This document shows, piece after piece, positions 15,596 through 25,091 of a stretch of 64,000 bases of DNA. A program made the position numbers and the translations under genes. The notes beneath the pieces were generated by a model, which searched no databases, was not told the DNA's origin, and was given only the letters and a program-made list of their open reading frames with translations. Within the stretch, counting starts at the first letter, position 1, and each line of letters opens with the position of its first letter. Source of the DNA: Frondihabitans sp. Leaf304 (GTDB lineage Bacteria > Actinomycetota > Actinomycetes > Actinomycetales > Microbacteriaceae); assembly GCF_001423105.1 (NCBI RefSeq), contig NZ_LMNV01000002.1, positions 460,744 to 524,743 of the forward strand. The letters are read 5' to 3'.

Positions 15596-16495
15596 CTACT
15601 GGGAGGGGATGTCGGCGACGCAGAAGCGCTGGGCGCCAGCGGTCGAGAGATCAGCCCGCGACGTCGGCACGGTCGGGTGCTCGGTGGCCTCGGCGGTGCT
15701 GCGGACCACGAAGCACGAGGCATCCGTCAGGCCGAGGCCCGACTTCGGCACGAATGCCTGGCGTCCGCCCTTGACGAAGCGGGTGACGTCGATGGTCGTC
15801 GACGCCTTCGTCGTGACCGAGACCGAGTAGGGCACGTCGGGGCCGTTCCACTGCAGCACGTAGTTGTTGCCGCCGTCGAGCACGGTGAGACCCTCGACGG
15901 CATCCGGCCCGCGGAGTACGTGCTGCAGCACGAAGAAGGCGGCGACACCGAGAAGGATCACGCCGGCCGCAATCAGCGAGACGATGAAAGCGGGCTGCTT
16001 GCGAAGCGGTGGAGTGCTGTCGTCGACACCGGGCTCGGGGAGGAGATCCGGGAGCGTCTCAAGCGTGACCGCCGACGGGGAGCCGATGCCGGAGACAAGC
16101 CCGGCGGATGCGGCGGAACCGATGACGCGGTGGGTGAGAGCGGTGACCTCGCGTCGAGGAGCGAGTGCGACCGCGGTCGGCGCCGGCGCGGCGGGTGCAG
16201 CGACCGGGGCAGGAGGGGCGGCAACAGGTGCAACCGGGGCAGGCACAGCCGGGGCGGGAGCAGCCGGGGCAGGCGCAACCGGAGCAGAAGCAACCGGCGC
16301 AGGCGCAACCGAAGCGGCAGCAGGCGGCGCCACCGGCAGCACGCGCCGCGGAACGGCTCGCACCTCGGGAGCGGCGTCGACAGGCGTCTCGACGCGAGCA
16401 CGGCGACCGTGGGGTGGAGCACCGGCGGGACGCACCGGGGCGCCGGTCGGGCGGACGGGTCGGCGCGGATCCTGGGATTGGTCGTCTGTTGCCAC
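15596..16495 (-). CDS. Pro/Ala-rich single-pass membrane protein
   Basis: A 299-residue protein with a long cytosolic N-terminal region. An extended Pro/Ala/Val repeat tract (PAPVAPAP-type, about residues 45-105) is followed by one transmembrane helix (IVSLIAAGVILLGVAAFFVLQ, about residue 170). The extracytoplasmic C-terminal domain of ~110 residues has two cysteines (SCFVV and RFCVAD) that may pair. GTG 16495 is chosen because AAGGGGGA lies just upstream. It resembles no family I can name. Its place between the WXG100 operon and the EccC-like gene suggests an envelope accessory to the secretion system. Confidence 0.6.
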   Translation of the reverse strand: MATDDQSQDPRRPVRPTGAPVRPAGAPPHGRRARVETPVDAAPEVRAVPRRVLPVAPPAAASVAPAPVASAPVAPAPAAPAPAVPAPVAPVAAPPAPVAAPAAPAPTAVALAPRREVTALTHRVIGSAASAGLVSGIGSPSAVTLETLPDLLPEPGVDDSTPPLRKQPAFIVSLIAAGVILLGVAAFFVLQHVLRGPDAVEGLTVLDGGNNYVLQWNGPDVPYSVSVTTKASTTIDVTRFVKGGRQAFVPKSGLGLTDASCFVVRSTAEATEHPTVPTSRADLSTAGAQRFCVADIPSQ

Positions 16496-16630
16496 GGAAT
16501 CCCCCTTCACGCTGTCGTCGCTCGTCTCGAACGACCCCGATGCTAACCTACGGGTGTTCCCGCCCCGGGTCGACAGACTCCCGGCGAGACGCACGAAGCA
16601 GGGCGAGCACACAGATCGGCGGGGGTTCGA

Positions 16631-17668
16631 TTGTCTTTTGGCCGTCGACGGCGCCGTTTCGGTCGTGGCCGTGTGCGGTTCGCGGCGGTCGTGGTCGCAG
16701 CTCTCGCGCTATCGACCGAGCTCGTGCCCGCGCATGCGGCGGTCAGCGACGACGTGCTCAGCATTCCCTTTCGCGGCTCCCAGCAGAGCGCCCTGCCGAA
16801 GGGCTGGACGGTTACGGCGTGCCCGACCGGACGCACTCCCGATCTCATCACGGTGCGCTGTGACGACCGGGCCGTCACCTTCGCTGCCGCCGGTTACGAC
16901 CGCGGTGTCGGCACGCAGAAGGTCGTGATCGCTCTGAGACGAGGATCCGAGACCCGCGCCGAGACCTACCGGGTCGCCCTCGCCCCCCCGACTCTCTCGG
17001 CACCCGCCCCCGCGTTCCACGACGTTCCGCTGGCGCAGGGGTCGCTCGCCACGATCCCCTACTCGGAGCTGCCGGCGACCTGCGCGAGCTGCACGACGAC
17101 CGGGCCGACGTTCGCCGGAGCCACCGTCACTCCGGCTCGTGCCGGGGCCGCGAGTTTTGGCCCTCGCGGCATCGTGTTCCAGTCGGCACCCGACTTCAGC
17201 GGGCGGGCGACCATCCACTACCGGATCGATGACCCGGTCGGCCAGCGGTCGGCGCCCACGAGCGTCGAGGTCGCGGTCGTGCCGGGGATGACGCACGCGC
17301 CGACGATCGCCGGTGCCACGGCGCGAACCGCCAAGAATGCGGCGGTCTCGGGGTCGGCCGTGGTCGACGACACAGTGGCGAGCGGCTACCCGATCACCCT
17401 GAGCCGCTGCGGACAGCCGCAGAACGGCAGCGTCGAGTGCAAGGCCGACGGCACGTTCGTCTACCACCCTGACACCGGCTTCACCGGCATCGACCAGTTT
17501 TCGTACTTCGTCTACGCCGACCGCAGCGGCGACCAGGCCGTCGGCTCGGTCGTCGTCGGCGTCGGCCGCTCCTCCACAAACAACCCGGCCCGCGCCCTCG
17601 CCGCCGAGCCCTCCCGCGAAGCGGTGTCGCCGCTGACGCCGCCCCGCGACACCGACCAGAACGGATGA
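16631..17668 (+). CDS. Secreted Ig-like/cadherin-like domain protein
   Basis: A 345-residue exported protein. The TTG start at 16631 is followed by an Arg-rich stretch and a hydrophobic signal (VRFAAVVVAALALSTELVPAHAA). The mature part has beta-rich repeats, including the DFSGRATIHYRIDDPVG and TGFTGIDQFSYFVYADRSGD patterns typical of bacterial Ig-like/cadherin-like domains, and four cysteines. No membrane anchor is obvious at the C-terminus. It ends four bases before the EccC-like gene, so both are likely co-transcribed. The same domain type fills the giant membrane protein at 27516-33275, suggesting a shared surface structure. Confidence 0.7.
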   Translation: MSFGRRRRRFGRGRVRFAAVVVAALALSTELVPAHAAVSDDVLSIPFRGSQQSALPKGWTVTACPTGRTPDLITVRCDDRAVTFAAAGYDRGVGTQKVVIALRRGSETRAETYRVALAPPTLSAPAPAFHDVPLAQGSLATIPYSELPATCASCTTTGPTFAGATVTPARAGAASFGPRGIVFQSAPDFSGRATIHYRIDDPVGQRSAPTSVEVAVVPGMTHAPTIAGATARTAKNAAVSGSAVVDDTVASGYPITLSRCGQPQNGSVECKADGTFVYHPDTGFTGIDQFSYFVYADRSGDQAVGSVVVGVGRSSTNNPARALAAEPSREAVSPLTPPRDTDQNG

Positions 17669-17672
17669 CCCC

Positions 17673-20600
17673 GTGCGCTTGACCTTCTCTTCACCGGGTG
17701 ACCCCCTCGGAGCCTCGGATCTCGTCGTCGACGCAGAGCCGACCGTGTCGGTGGGCGAGCTCGCCGAGGCGCTCGGGGTGCCGGTCGCGTCGGTGGCTCC
17801 GGGGCAGGATCCTGCCGTGCCGGCGACCGAGGTCGGCCTACTCGTCGGAGCGACCATCCCGAGCGCGGAGCCCGTGCTGCTGCCGGTCGGCGCGGTGCGG
17901 CTCGAGGTCGTCGGCGGGCCGTTCTCCGGTGAGGTCGTCGGGCTTCCGGCGGGATCGGTCGCGACACTCGGCAGCGGTGCCGACCAGCTCGTGCAGATTC
18001 TCGACCCCGCTCTGCTGGCGCAGCACGCGACACTCACGGCGGCACGCGAGAATGCGACCCCGGCCGCACCCGGGTGGGGGCAGGCCGCTCCCGTGTCGAT
18101 GATCGTGGAGCCGTCGGGCGACGATGCCGTGGTCACGGTGAACGGCCGGCGCATCGACGCTGCGACGACCGTCACGGGTGACGACCTCGTGCAGCTCGGG
18201 TCGAGCGTGCTCCGGATCGGCCGTCAACCCGCGCGGAACGCCGACGTCTCCCCCGACACTCTGGGGCGCCTCGCCTACAACCGGGCCTCGCGAATCCACC
18301 CTGCGCCGACGACGCCCGTCGTGACGCTGCCGGGCGACAAGCCCACGGCGGCCGAGAAGTCGCCGGTGCCGTGGCTCGCGGCGATGCTGCCGGTCGTGAT
18401 CGGTGTCGTCATGGCGTTCGCCTTCCGCACCCCCGTGATGCTCGTGATGGCGGCGGCCTCGCCGATCATGGTGATCGGCAACAACGTGACTAGCCGGCGC
18501 ACCGCGCGCCGCACGGGCAAGCGGACGATCGAGAAGTGGCGCTCCGAGGTGGTGGCGGCCCGCGCGGCGATCGAGGCGGCAGCGGAGGAACAGCGAGCTC
18601 GCGGCTGGGCCGACGCGCCCGATCCGGTGGCGGTGGACGACATCGCGACCACGCCGACCGACCGGCTCTGGGAACGCCGGCAGGGCGAGCCGGACGCGCT
18701 CACGGCGCGAATCGGGGTCGCCGAGCTGCCGCTGGAGGCCGACTATCAGGGCGCGGGCACTCGATCCTCGTCCGAGCCGTTCCGGGCCGGTGTCTCTCCC
18801 GTGCCCGTCTCGGTCGACCTCGCCCGAGGCGTCGTCGGCATCGCCGGCCCGCGGGCTGTCGCTCTGAGCATCGCCCGCACCCTGGTCGTCAACCTCGCGG
18901 TGACGCGGTCTCCCCGTGACCTCGGCGTGATCCTGCTGTGCGATCAGGCGTCGGAGGCCGACTGGGCCTTCACCCGGTGGCTCCCGCACGTCGAGGCGGC
19001 CGACGGGGCGCTCGCCCTGATCGGCAACACGTCCGACACGCGGCTGGCCCGACTCCGCGAGCTCGGCTCTCTGATCGAGGGGCGCCGTGCGGCCCGTGGT
19101 TCGCGCTCGGACGTGCGGTTCGACACCGACGTCGTCGTGGTGATCGATCAGGCGCGGACGCTCCGCACCCTGCCCGGCATGGTCACCCTGCTCGAGCAGG
19201 GGCCGGCCCTCGGCGTGCACGTCGTAGCGATCGAAGACGACCGGTCGCGGCTGCCACAGGAGGCGGTGACCGAGATCCTCGTCGATCCGGCGGCCCTGAC
19301 ACTCGGTCGCGTCGAGTCGGCGACCGCACCTCACGCGCGCGTCCTGCTCGACAGCACGACAGCCCAGCGCGCCGACCGGATCGCTAGAGCCCTGGCGCCC
19401 ATCGTCCACGTCGGCGGAGTCGGCGACGACAACCTGCTGCCCGCGTCCGTCCGCTTCGCCGAACTGCGCGGCATCGACCTCGACGACCCCCAGCCGATCG
19501 TCTCCCGCTGGTCGTACGCACCGCGCGAGACGCGGGCCGTCGTGGGCGCCTCGGCCGACGGTGAGTTCGCGATCGATCTCGCGAGCGACGGCCCCCACGG
19601 CCTCGTCGCCGGAACGACCGGCGCGGGCAAGTCGGAGTTCTTGCAGACCCTCGTCGTCTCGCTGGCTCTCGTCAATCGCCCCGACGCGCTGAACTTCGTG
19701 CTCGTCGACTACAAGGGCGGCTCGGCCTTCGCCGACTGCGAGCGACTGCCGCACACGGTCGGCCTGGTCACGAACCTCGACGGCCGTGAGACGGAGCGCG
19801 CGCTCGAGTCGCTCGACGCCGAACTCAAGCGCCGGGAGCGAGTGCTGAAAGACCTCGGCGCCAAAGACGCCGATGCGGCCTGGGACAAGGATCCGGCTGC
19901 TGCGGCCGCCCGTGGCCTCGCCCGTCTCGTCCTGGTCATCGACGAGTTCGCCGAGCTGAAGACCGAGCTACCCGACTTCGTCAACGGTCTCGTGCGCATC
20001 GCCCGGGTCGGTCGGTCGCTCGGGGTGCACCTCATCCTCGCCACGCAGCGGCCGGCCGGGGCGATCACGCCCGAGATGCAGTCGAACACCAACCTCCGGG
20101 TGGCTCTGCGCGTCACCGACCGCGGCGACTCGACCGATGTGCTCGGATCGCCCGAGGCGGCGTCGATCTCGACGTCGACGCCCGGGCGCGGCTATGCCCG
20201 ACGCGGGGCAGGGGCCGCTCCGGCTGGATTCCAGACGGCGCGTGTCGCCGGACGCCGCCCGGGAGTGCAGGCCTCCTCCGCCGATGCGCCGCGGGTGGTC
20301 ACCCGCTCGTGGCGCGACGTGGGCCTGCCCGTGGTGTTCCCGAAGCGGGCGTCTCACGCCGGCCCGATCGATCACGACGACACCGATCTGCGCGCGCTCG
20401 TCGACGTGATCTCGTCGGCCACGGAGGCGCTCGGCGTGGCCAAGAACCCCTCGCCGTGGCTCGACCCTCTGCCGACGGCGCTCGATCTCGCGCATCCGGC
20501 GCTCGACCGTTCGCTGGTGGCCGAAGGATCCGTGATCCTCGGCCTCGAAGACGTTCCGTCGGAGCAGACGCAGCGTCCGCTGACCTGGAACCCCGCCGAC

Positions 20601-22127
20601 AACTCACACCTCGAGTTCGTCGGTGGCGCCCGGTCGGGCCGCACCTCGGCACTCCGGTCGCTCGTCGCGCAGCTCGCCGAGCACAACTCCCCCGACGACC
20701 TGCACCTCTACGCCATCGACTTCGGCAACGGCGGGCTCGGACCGATCCGTGACCTCCCGCACACCGGCGCCGTCGTCACGCCTCTCGAGTCGGGCCGACT
20801 GCCACGCTTCATCCGCCGTCTCGGCGACGAGATCGGACGCCGCCAGAACCTGCTTTCGCGCGGGTCGTTCGGCGACGTGCGCGAGCAGCGGGCGGCCGTG
20901 CCCCGCCAGGAGCGTCTGCCCTACGCCGTGGTCGTCATCGACGGATGGGAGCGGCTGACGAGCGACCTGGGGGCCGACGCCATGGTCTCGTTCCGCGACG
21001 AGATCGTGCGGCTGCTTCGCGAAGGCCCCGCGGTCGGCGTGCGCCTCGTGATCGCCGGCGACAGAGCGCTCATCAACGACAAGGTCTCGGCATTCATCGA
21101 CACGAAGTACCTCCTGCCGATGACCGACCGCGAGGACTACCGCACCGCTGGCATCCCCGTCCGCGGCCTGCCCGCCGAGATCCTGCCCGGGCGCACCTAC
21201 TTCGGCACGCCGCTGCGAGAAGCCCAGTTCGCTCTGCTACCCGGCGGGCCTTCGGGCGAGGCGCAGAGCGCTGCGCTGCGCGCGGTCGTCGCGGCGGTCG
21301 TGGCGTCGGTCGCGTCGGACGCGTCCGCGACAGGGGAAAGCGCAGGACCCGGCGACACCGCCGCCGACACTGGCGCCCAGATCCGCCCGTTCCGCGTCGA
21401 CGTCCTCCCCGCCGAGATCGGCCTCGAGGCCGCGGGTGGGCTCCCCCTCAAGACGGACGGCCCCGGCTCCGGCCTCGGATCCGGGAGCGTGCCCCGCTCG
21501 GCCGTCGTGCTCGGCGTCGGGGGCGACGAGCTGTCGCGCTATGCCGTGGACGTACTGGAGAACCGCGGGCTGATCGTCGTCGGCGACCGCCGCACCGGGC
21601 GTTCGACGACCCTCGCGCTCGTCGCGACGCAACTCGCCGCGGCAGGACTCCCGGTCGTCGCGGTCGCACTGCGCGAGTCACCCCTGCGCGACACGGCCCG
21701 GTCACTCGGCATCCCGCTGATCACCGACGCCGACCTCGCCGGGGCCGCCTTCGACGAGGTCGTCGCGCCCGCCACGTCGTTGCTCGAGGGCGTCGGAGCG
21801 GTCGTCGCCCTCCTCATCGACGACGTCGAGACGCTCAAAGACACCGCCCTTGAGCGCGAGGTGCTCGACGCCCGGGCCCGCTTCGCGTTCCTGGTGTCGG
21901 CGCACGTCGACGAGGCAGGCGGACTGTTTCGCGGACCGTTCCCCGAGGCCAAGAAAGCACGCCGCGGGATCCTGCTGTCCGCGTCGACGGCGATGCACGG
22001 CACCCAGACGTTCGGTGCTCCGCTGCCTCGGTCGTTGCAGGGGCAGGCGGCTCCCGGCCGCGGTGCGTTGTTCTGGGAAGGCGGGTACGTCGAGGTGCAG
22101 GTGCCTCTGCCTCTGCCTCTGCCGTAA
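17673..22127 (+). CDS. eccC: EccC-like FtsK/SpoIIIE ATPase of type VII secretion
   Basis: A 1,484-residue motor ATPase expected to drive secretion of WXG100 substrates. The N-terminal ~200 residues look FHA/ubiquitin-like (NGRRIDAATTVTGDDLVQLG). Two transmembrane helices lie near 230-270 (VVIGVVMAFAFRTPVMLVMA). Three FtsK/SpoIIIE domains follow. The first has an intact P-loop GTTGAGKSE (about 647-655) and Walker B LVLVIDEFAEL (about 750-760). The second (GGARSGRTS, about 983) and third (GDRRTGRST, about 1303) have degenerate P-loops lacking the lysine. GTG start at 17673. No EccB, EccD, EccE or mycosin genes are in the window, so the system is not a classical ESX locus. Confidence 0.85.
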   Translation: MRLTFSSPGDPLGASDLVVDAEPTVSVGELAEALGVPVASVAPGQDPAVPATEVGLLVGATIPSAEPVLLPVGAVRLEVVGGPFSGEVVGLPAGSVATLGSGADQLVQILDPALLAQHATLTAARENATPAAPGWGQAAPVSMIVEPSGDDAVVTVNGRRIDAATTVTGDDLVQLGSSVLRIGRQPARNADVSPDTLGRLAYNRASRIHPAPTTPVVTLPGDKPTAAEKSPVPWLAAMLPVVIGVVMAFAFRTPVMLVMAAASPIMVIGNNVTSRRTARRTGKRTIEKWRSEVVAARAAIEAAAEEQRARGWADAPDPVAVDDIATTPTDRLWERRQGEPDALTARIGVAELPLEADYQGAGTRSSSEPFRAGVSPVPVSVDLARGVVGIAGPRAVALSIARTLVVNLAVTRSPRDLGVILLCDQASEADWAFTRWLPHVEAADGALALIGNTSDTRLARLRELGSLIEGRRAARGSRSDVRFDTDVVVVIDQARTLRTLPGMVTLLEQGPALGVHVVAIEDDRSRLPQEAVTEILVDPAALTLGRVESATAPHARVLLDSTTAQRADRIARALAPIVHVGGVGDDNLLPASVRFAELRGIDLDDPQPIVSRWSYAPRETRAVVGASADGEFAIDLASDGPHGLVAGTTGAGKSEFLQTLVVSLALVNRPDALNFVLVDYKGGSAFADCERLPHTVGLVTNLDGRETERALESLDAELKRRERVLKDLGAKDADAAWDKDPAAAAARGLARLVLVIDEFAELKTELPDFVNGLVRIARVGRSLGVHLILATQRPAGAITPEMQSNTNLRVALRVTDRGDSTDVLGSPEAASISTSTPGRGYARRGAGAAPAGFQTARVAGRRPGVQASSADAPRVVTRSWRDVGLPVVFPKRASHAGPIDHDDTDLRALVDVISSATEALGVAKNPSPWLDPLPTALDLAHPALDRSLVAEGSVILGLEDVPSEQTQRPLTWNPADNSHLEFVGGARSGRTSALRSLVAQLAEHNSPDDLHLYAIDFGNGGLGPIRDLPHTGAVVTPLESGRLPRFIRRLGDEIGRRQNLLSRGSFGDVREQRAAVPRQERLPYAVVVIDGWERLTSDLGADAMVSFRDEIVRLLREGPAVGVRLVIAGDRALINDKVSAFIDTKYLLPMTDREDYRTAGIPVRGLPAEILPGRTYFGTPLREAQFALLPGGPSGEAQSAALRAVVAAVVASVASDASATGESAGPGDTAADTGAQIRPFRVDVLPAEIGLEAAGGLPLKTDGPGSGLGSGSVPRSAVVLGVGGDELSRYAVDVLENRGLIVVGDRRTGRSTTLALVATQLAAAGLPVVAVALRESPLRDTARSLGIPLITDADLAGAAFDEVVAPATSLLEGVGAVVALLIDDVETLKDTALEREVLDARARFAFLVSAHVDEAGGLFRGPFPEAKKARRGILLSASTAMHGTQTFGAPLPRSLQGQAAPGRGALFWEGGYVEVQVPLPLPLP

Positions 22128-22218
22128 AGGGGCGCTTTGTGCGGCGCGGCCCTCGGTCGAGGTGAGTGGGCCGGTTCGCGTGATCCGCTCGTGTCTCTCC
22201 GGGGTGGGCACCTTCGTA

Positions 22219-22264
22219 GAGGCGTTTTGCGCGCGATCACATTTGAGGCGGCGCAAAACGTCTC
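22219..22264. terminator. Hairpin between convergent EccC-like and FHA genes
   Basis: Arms GAGGCGTTTTGCGC and GCGCAAAACGTCTC (one mismatch) flank an 18-base loop in the 304-base gap 22128-22431. The stem contains T4 and A4 blocks rather than a trailing T-run. It may end transcription from both sides. Nothing else was seen in the gap. Confidence 0.45.
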
Positions 22265-22431
22265 CGGGGAGGAGTCACGTCCCGGCAGTCTCGGCACAAA
22301 CCCTCGCGAATGGCCGGAGAACTCTGCCTAGGACCACCTCAAACGCCGGTGGAGAGGGTTCCAGTGGGTAGCAGGTGAAACCGGTCCGACCTGAGGCAGC
22401 AGCGTCAGCGAACAGCGCTGGCCGACCAGGG

Positions 22432-22773
22432 CTAGCCGACCAGCGCGCTGAACGACCCGAACTCGACCCGCGATCCGGGGTCGAGCTCGTAGCGCACACC
22501 CGAGTCGAGAGCGAAGGCGCTGCCATCGGGGTAGATCAGGCGCGTGCCGTTGCCCGAATCGGCGTCGAGCACCCAGGGCACGCCGTCGAAGGTGCCGAAT
22601 GCGAGGTGCACTCGCGACACCGACTTGAGCGGGTCGACCAGGGTGACCAGGTCGACGGGGCCCTCGTCGAGCTCGGACGCCAGCTGGTGCAGATGCGGAT
22701 TGCGACCGACCACAACCGAGCCGGCGGCCTCGAGAGTCTGACCGTCGCTGAAGGTGAGGAGCAGGGGAATCAC
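22432..22773 (-). CDS. FHA domain protein
   Basis: A 113-residue protein consisting of one forkhead-associated domain, a phosphothreonine-binding fold. The core motifs are GSVVVGRNPHLHQ, the SVSRVHLAFG strand (normally SRxHA) and DADSGNGTRL (normally xxSxNGT). The GTG start overlaps the transglutaminase-like gene stop (GTGA). As the last gene of the kinase operon it could read phosphothreonines made by the kinase at 33278-34798. FHA-type proteins occur in the bifidobacterial PFNA cluster. Confidence 0.85.
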   Translation of the reverse strand: MIPLLLTFSDGQTLEAAGSVVVGRNPHLHQLASELDEGPVDLVTLVDPLKSVSRVHLAFGTFDGVPWVLDADSGNGTRLIYPDGSAFALDSGVRYELDPGSRVEFGSFSALVG

Positions 22774-25091
22774 CGTCCCATTCTGGTGCGAGAACGTCTC
22801 GGGCGGAGATCGTTCAAGAGACGTCGGGCCGAAGCCCACAGCGACCGCGCGGTGAGACGGAACCGGAGGCGCTGCCAGCGCGTCGGAGCCAGCGCGATGA
22901 CACTGAGCTTGGCGGCGTCCGCCTCGCGCCACAGGCGATCGACGTCGGCCGAATCGAGCACCTGCGTCGAGAACACGCTGCGCTCGGTCTCCGCTGCCAG
23001 CCGCTGCACCTCTGGCGTGCCGACGAGAGCGGCGATCTCGGTGCGCGTCGCCGACGCGTCGACGTCGAAGCCGGCGTCGTCGATGGTGTCGCGCACTTCA
23101 TCCCAGGCGCCGGACGCCGCGACCTCTCGGGTATCCGCCGCGCGACGTCGGCGTCGACGAAGCAGTCGCGCGAGGGCGATCGCCCAGAGCGGCGCGGTCA
23201 CAATCCCGAGCACCAGCACGATCGGCAGGCCGACGCGCGCCACCGCCGCGAGTACCTCGAGCCAGCCAGCCGCCGCCGGCTCGCGGCTGGCCTTCTGCCC
23301 ATCGCGGTTCTGCGAGACCGCGGCGTCGTTCTTCTCGGGCGGTGGCGGCGGCAGAACCGTCTGCGGCCGGGCGACCGACTCCGACGGAGTCGTCTCGGTG
23401 GGCGGAACCGGGCCCTTCTCGGGGTTCGGATCGATCGACACCCAGGATCCGCCCGACGTCTCGACCTCCACCCGTGCTGTGAGATCGGCACCCGTGAACG
23501 TCGTGCTGCCGGCGGCGCCCGCCGTGCTCGTGTCGTCGTCGGAACCGGACTTCGCGTAGCCGACGACCACGCGGGACGGGAATCCGACCTGGCGTGCGAG
23601 GAGGGCAAGAGCGGGCGCGTACTGCTCGGCGTCGCCGAGGACGGGCGACGAGGTGAGGAGCTTCTGGATCCTGCCCGCGGAATGCCCGGCGGCACTGAAG
23701 GGCTCGCCGTCGCCCGAGTCGCTCACGTACCCGGAGCGGAGCCAGCGCGTCAGGGCGGCGAGACGACCGCCGGGGGTCGTCGCACCGTCGGAGTGGGCCT
23801 TGACGGTCGCGGCCAGCGCAGCGGGAAGCGCCGACGACACGGGTTGTGTCGCACTGCCGGGTCGCAGCTCGGCGAGCCGGTCGAGCGATGTCGCGCCGGC
23901 GATCGCCGTGTCGACCGTGTACCGCTCCTCCGAGACGACTCCCCCGGGCAGAGCCGCGGTGCTCGTGGTGGCGTTGAGGTAGTAGTCGGTGTCGGGGGCG
24001 TTCGCGTCGAATCGAACCCGCGAGACGTCGCCGGCGGTCGGCAGCCAGACCCCGCGGTAGCCTTCGACGCTCACGCCCAGGGAGACCCGCTCGCCGTCGA
24101 CCGTGCCGCGGTCGACGGCGGACGGAACCCGGGCGAAGGTGCCCGACGACGCCGTGTCGCGACCGTCTCCGACGGTGAAGGCCAATCCGTCGTATGAGTC
24201 GAGCGTGGCGACGCGCAGGAGGGCGCCGTCCGGCAGGCCGGTGACCCGGAGCATCGGTTCGACGGCGTTCGGCGGCAGAACGCTCGTCCGATAGCCGACG
24301 AGGGGGCTGACGTAGTGATCGGGGTCGAACGGCGGGGCCACCGCGTCGCGGAGGACGGCCCGGTCGGACGACGGCGGCCTGGTCATCGCAATGGCCGTTC
24401 CTCCCCCGACGGCGACGGCGACGAGGAGGGCGGCAGTGATCACCCGTGTCATCGAAAGGGCACCGGCTCCGAGGCCCGACCACACACCCCAGGCGAGCGC
24501 GACGACCACGAACGCCCCGCCGACGGCGAGCGGCAGGGTCGTCGTGGTGCCACCGAGGGCGATCCCGGCCGCCAGGACGGCGACGGCGGGCACGACGGCG
24601 AGGCCCGGCCGTCGCGAGCGAAGCGTGAGCGACACCGCCACCACGACCGCGGCGAGCAGCACGACCAACGCGGGCACCAGCAGGGCCTCGTAGCGGCCGA
24701 GAGGCAGGTCGACCGAGAGCATGCGCTTCCAGGAGGTGACGGTGCCGATCACGAGGGCACGGAGACCGCCGCCCGTCGGCAGCACCCCGAAGGCTGCCTG
24801 AGACGGCACGGCGAGCGGGACCCCGACGAGGAGGTAGGCGACGAGGGTCGCGACCACGACGAGCAGCGCGGGCCAGGCGCGCACGGCGGCGATCCCGGCG
24901 AGGAGCGATCCGACGACGCAGGCGGTGATGGCGAGGGTGACGAGTGCTGGATCCTGGTAGACCGTCGCGAGGGGCACTGTCGCGACTGTGAGGAGCAGAA
25001 GGGCGAACCCCGAGTGGATCAGGCGGCGCGCGGTCAGAACAGCGTGCCCGGCCCCGACACGGCGCCCGCTCACCACACGACGCCCGCTCAC
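22770..25091 (-). CDS. Transglutaminase-like membrane protein with lost catalytic residues
   Basis: A 773-residue protein of the TgA/DUF3488-transglutaminase type. About six N-terminal membrane helices are followed by a large extracytoplasmic transglutaminase-core domain, one more membrane helix near residue 640 (LPIVLVLGIVTAPLWAIALA) and a cytosolic tail. The core region GDAEQYAPALALLARQVGF has Ala488 where the family has its nucleophilic Cys. The usual D-x-H-A-W reads DLTAR, so the catalytic His is Thr538. The Asp of SIDPNP is kept. It is therefore probably a non-catalytic structural version. GTG 25091 overlaps the DUF58 stop (GTGA). It belongs to the PFNA-like operon. Confidence 0.8.
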   Translation of the reverse strand: MSGRRVVSGRRVGAGHAVLTARRLIHSGFALLLLTVATVPLATVYQDPALVTLAITACVVGSLLAGIAAVRAWPALLVVVATLVAYLLVGVPLAVPSQAAFGVLPTGGGLRALVIGTVTSWKRMLSVDLPLGRYEALLVPALVVLLAAVVVAVSLTLRSRRPGLAVVPAVAVLAAGIALGGTTTTLPLAVGGAFVVVALAWGVWSGLGAGALSMTRVITAALLVAVAVGGGTAIAMTRPPSSDRAVLRDAVAPPFDPDHYVSPLVGYRTSVLPPNAVEPMLRVTGLPDGALLRVATLDSYDGLAFTVGDGRDTASSGTFARVPSAVDRGTVDGERVSLGVSVEGYRGVWLPTAGDVSRVRFDANAPDTDYYLNATTSTAALPGGVVSEERYTVDTAIAGATSLDRLAELRPGSATQPVSSALPAALAATVKAHSDGATTPGGRLAALTRWLRSGYVSDSGDGEPFSAAGHSAGRIQKLLTSSPVLGDAEQYAPALALLARQVGFPSRVVVGYAKSGSDDDTSTAGAAGSTTFTGADLTARVEVETSGGSWVSIDPNPEKGPVPPTETTPSESVARPQTVLPPPPPEKNDAAVSQNRDGQKASREPAAAGWLEVLAAVARVGLPIVLVLGIVTAPLWAIALARLLRRRRRRAADTREVAASGAWDEVRDTIDDAGFDVDASATRTEIAALVGTPEVQRLAAETERSVFSTQVLDSADVDRLWREADAAKLSVIALAPTRWQRLRFRLTARSLWASARRLLNDLRPRRSRTRMGR

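Noticed and set aside
16190-16330. Repeat tract in the Pro/Ala-rich gene as a mobile or VNTR element
   Set aside because: It is an in-frame low-complexity coding tract in a protein with a transmembrane helix, so it is described with the gene.
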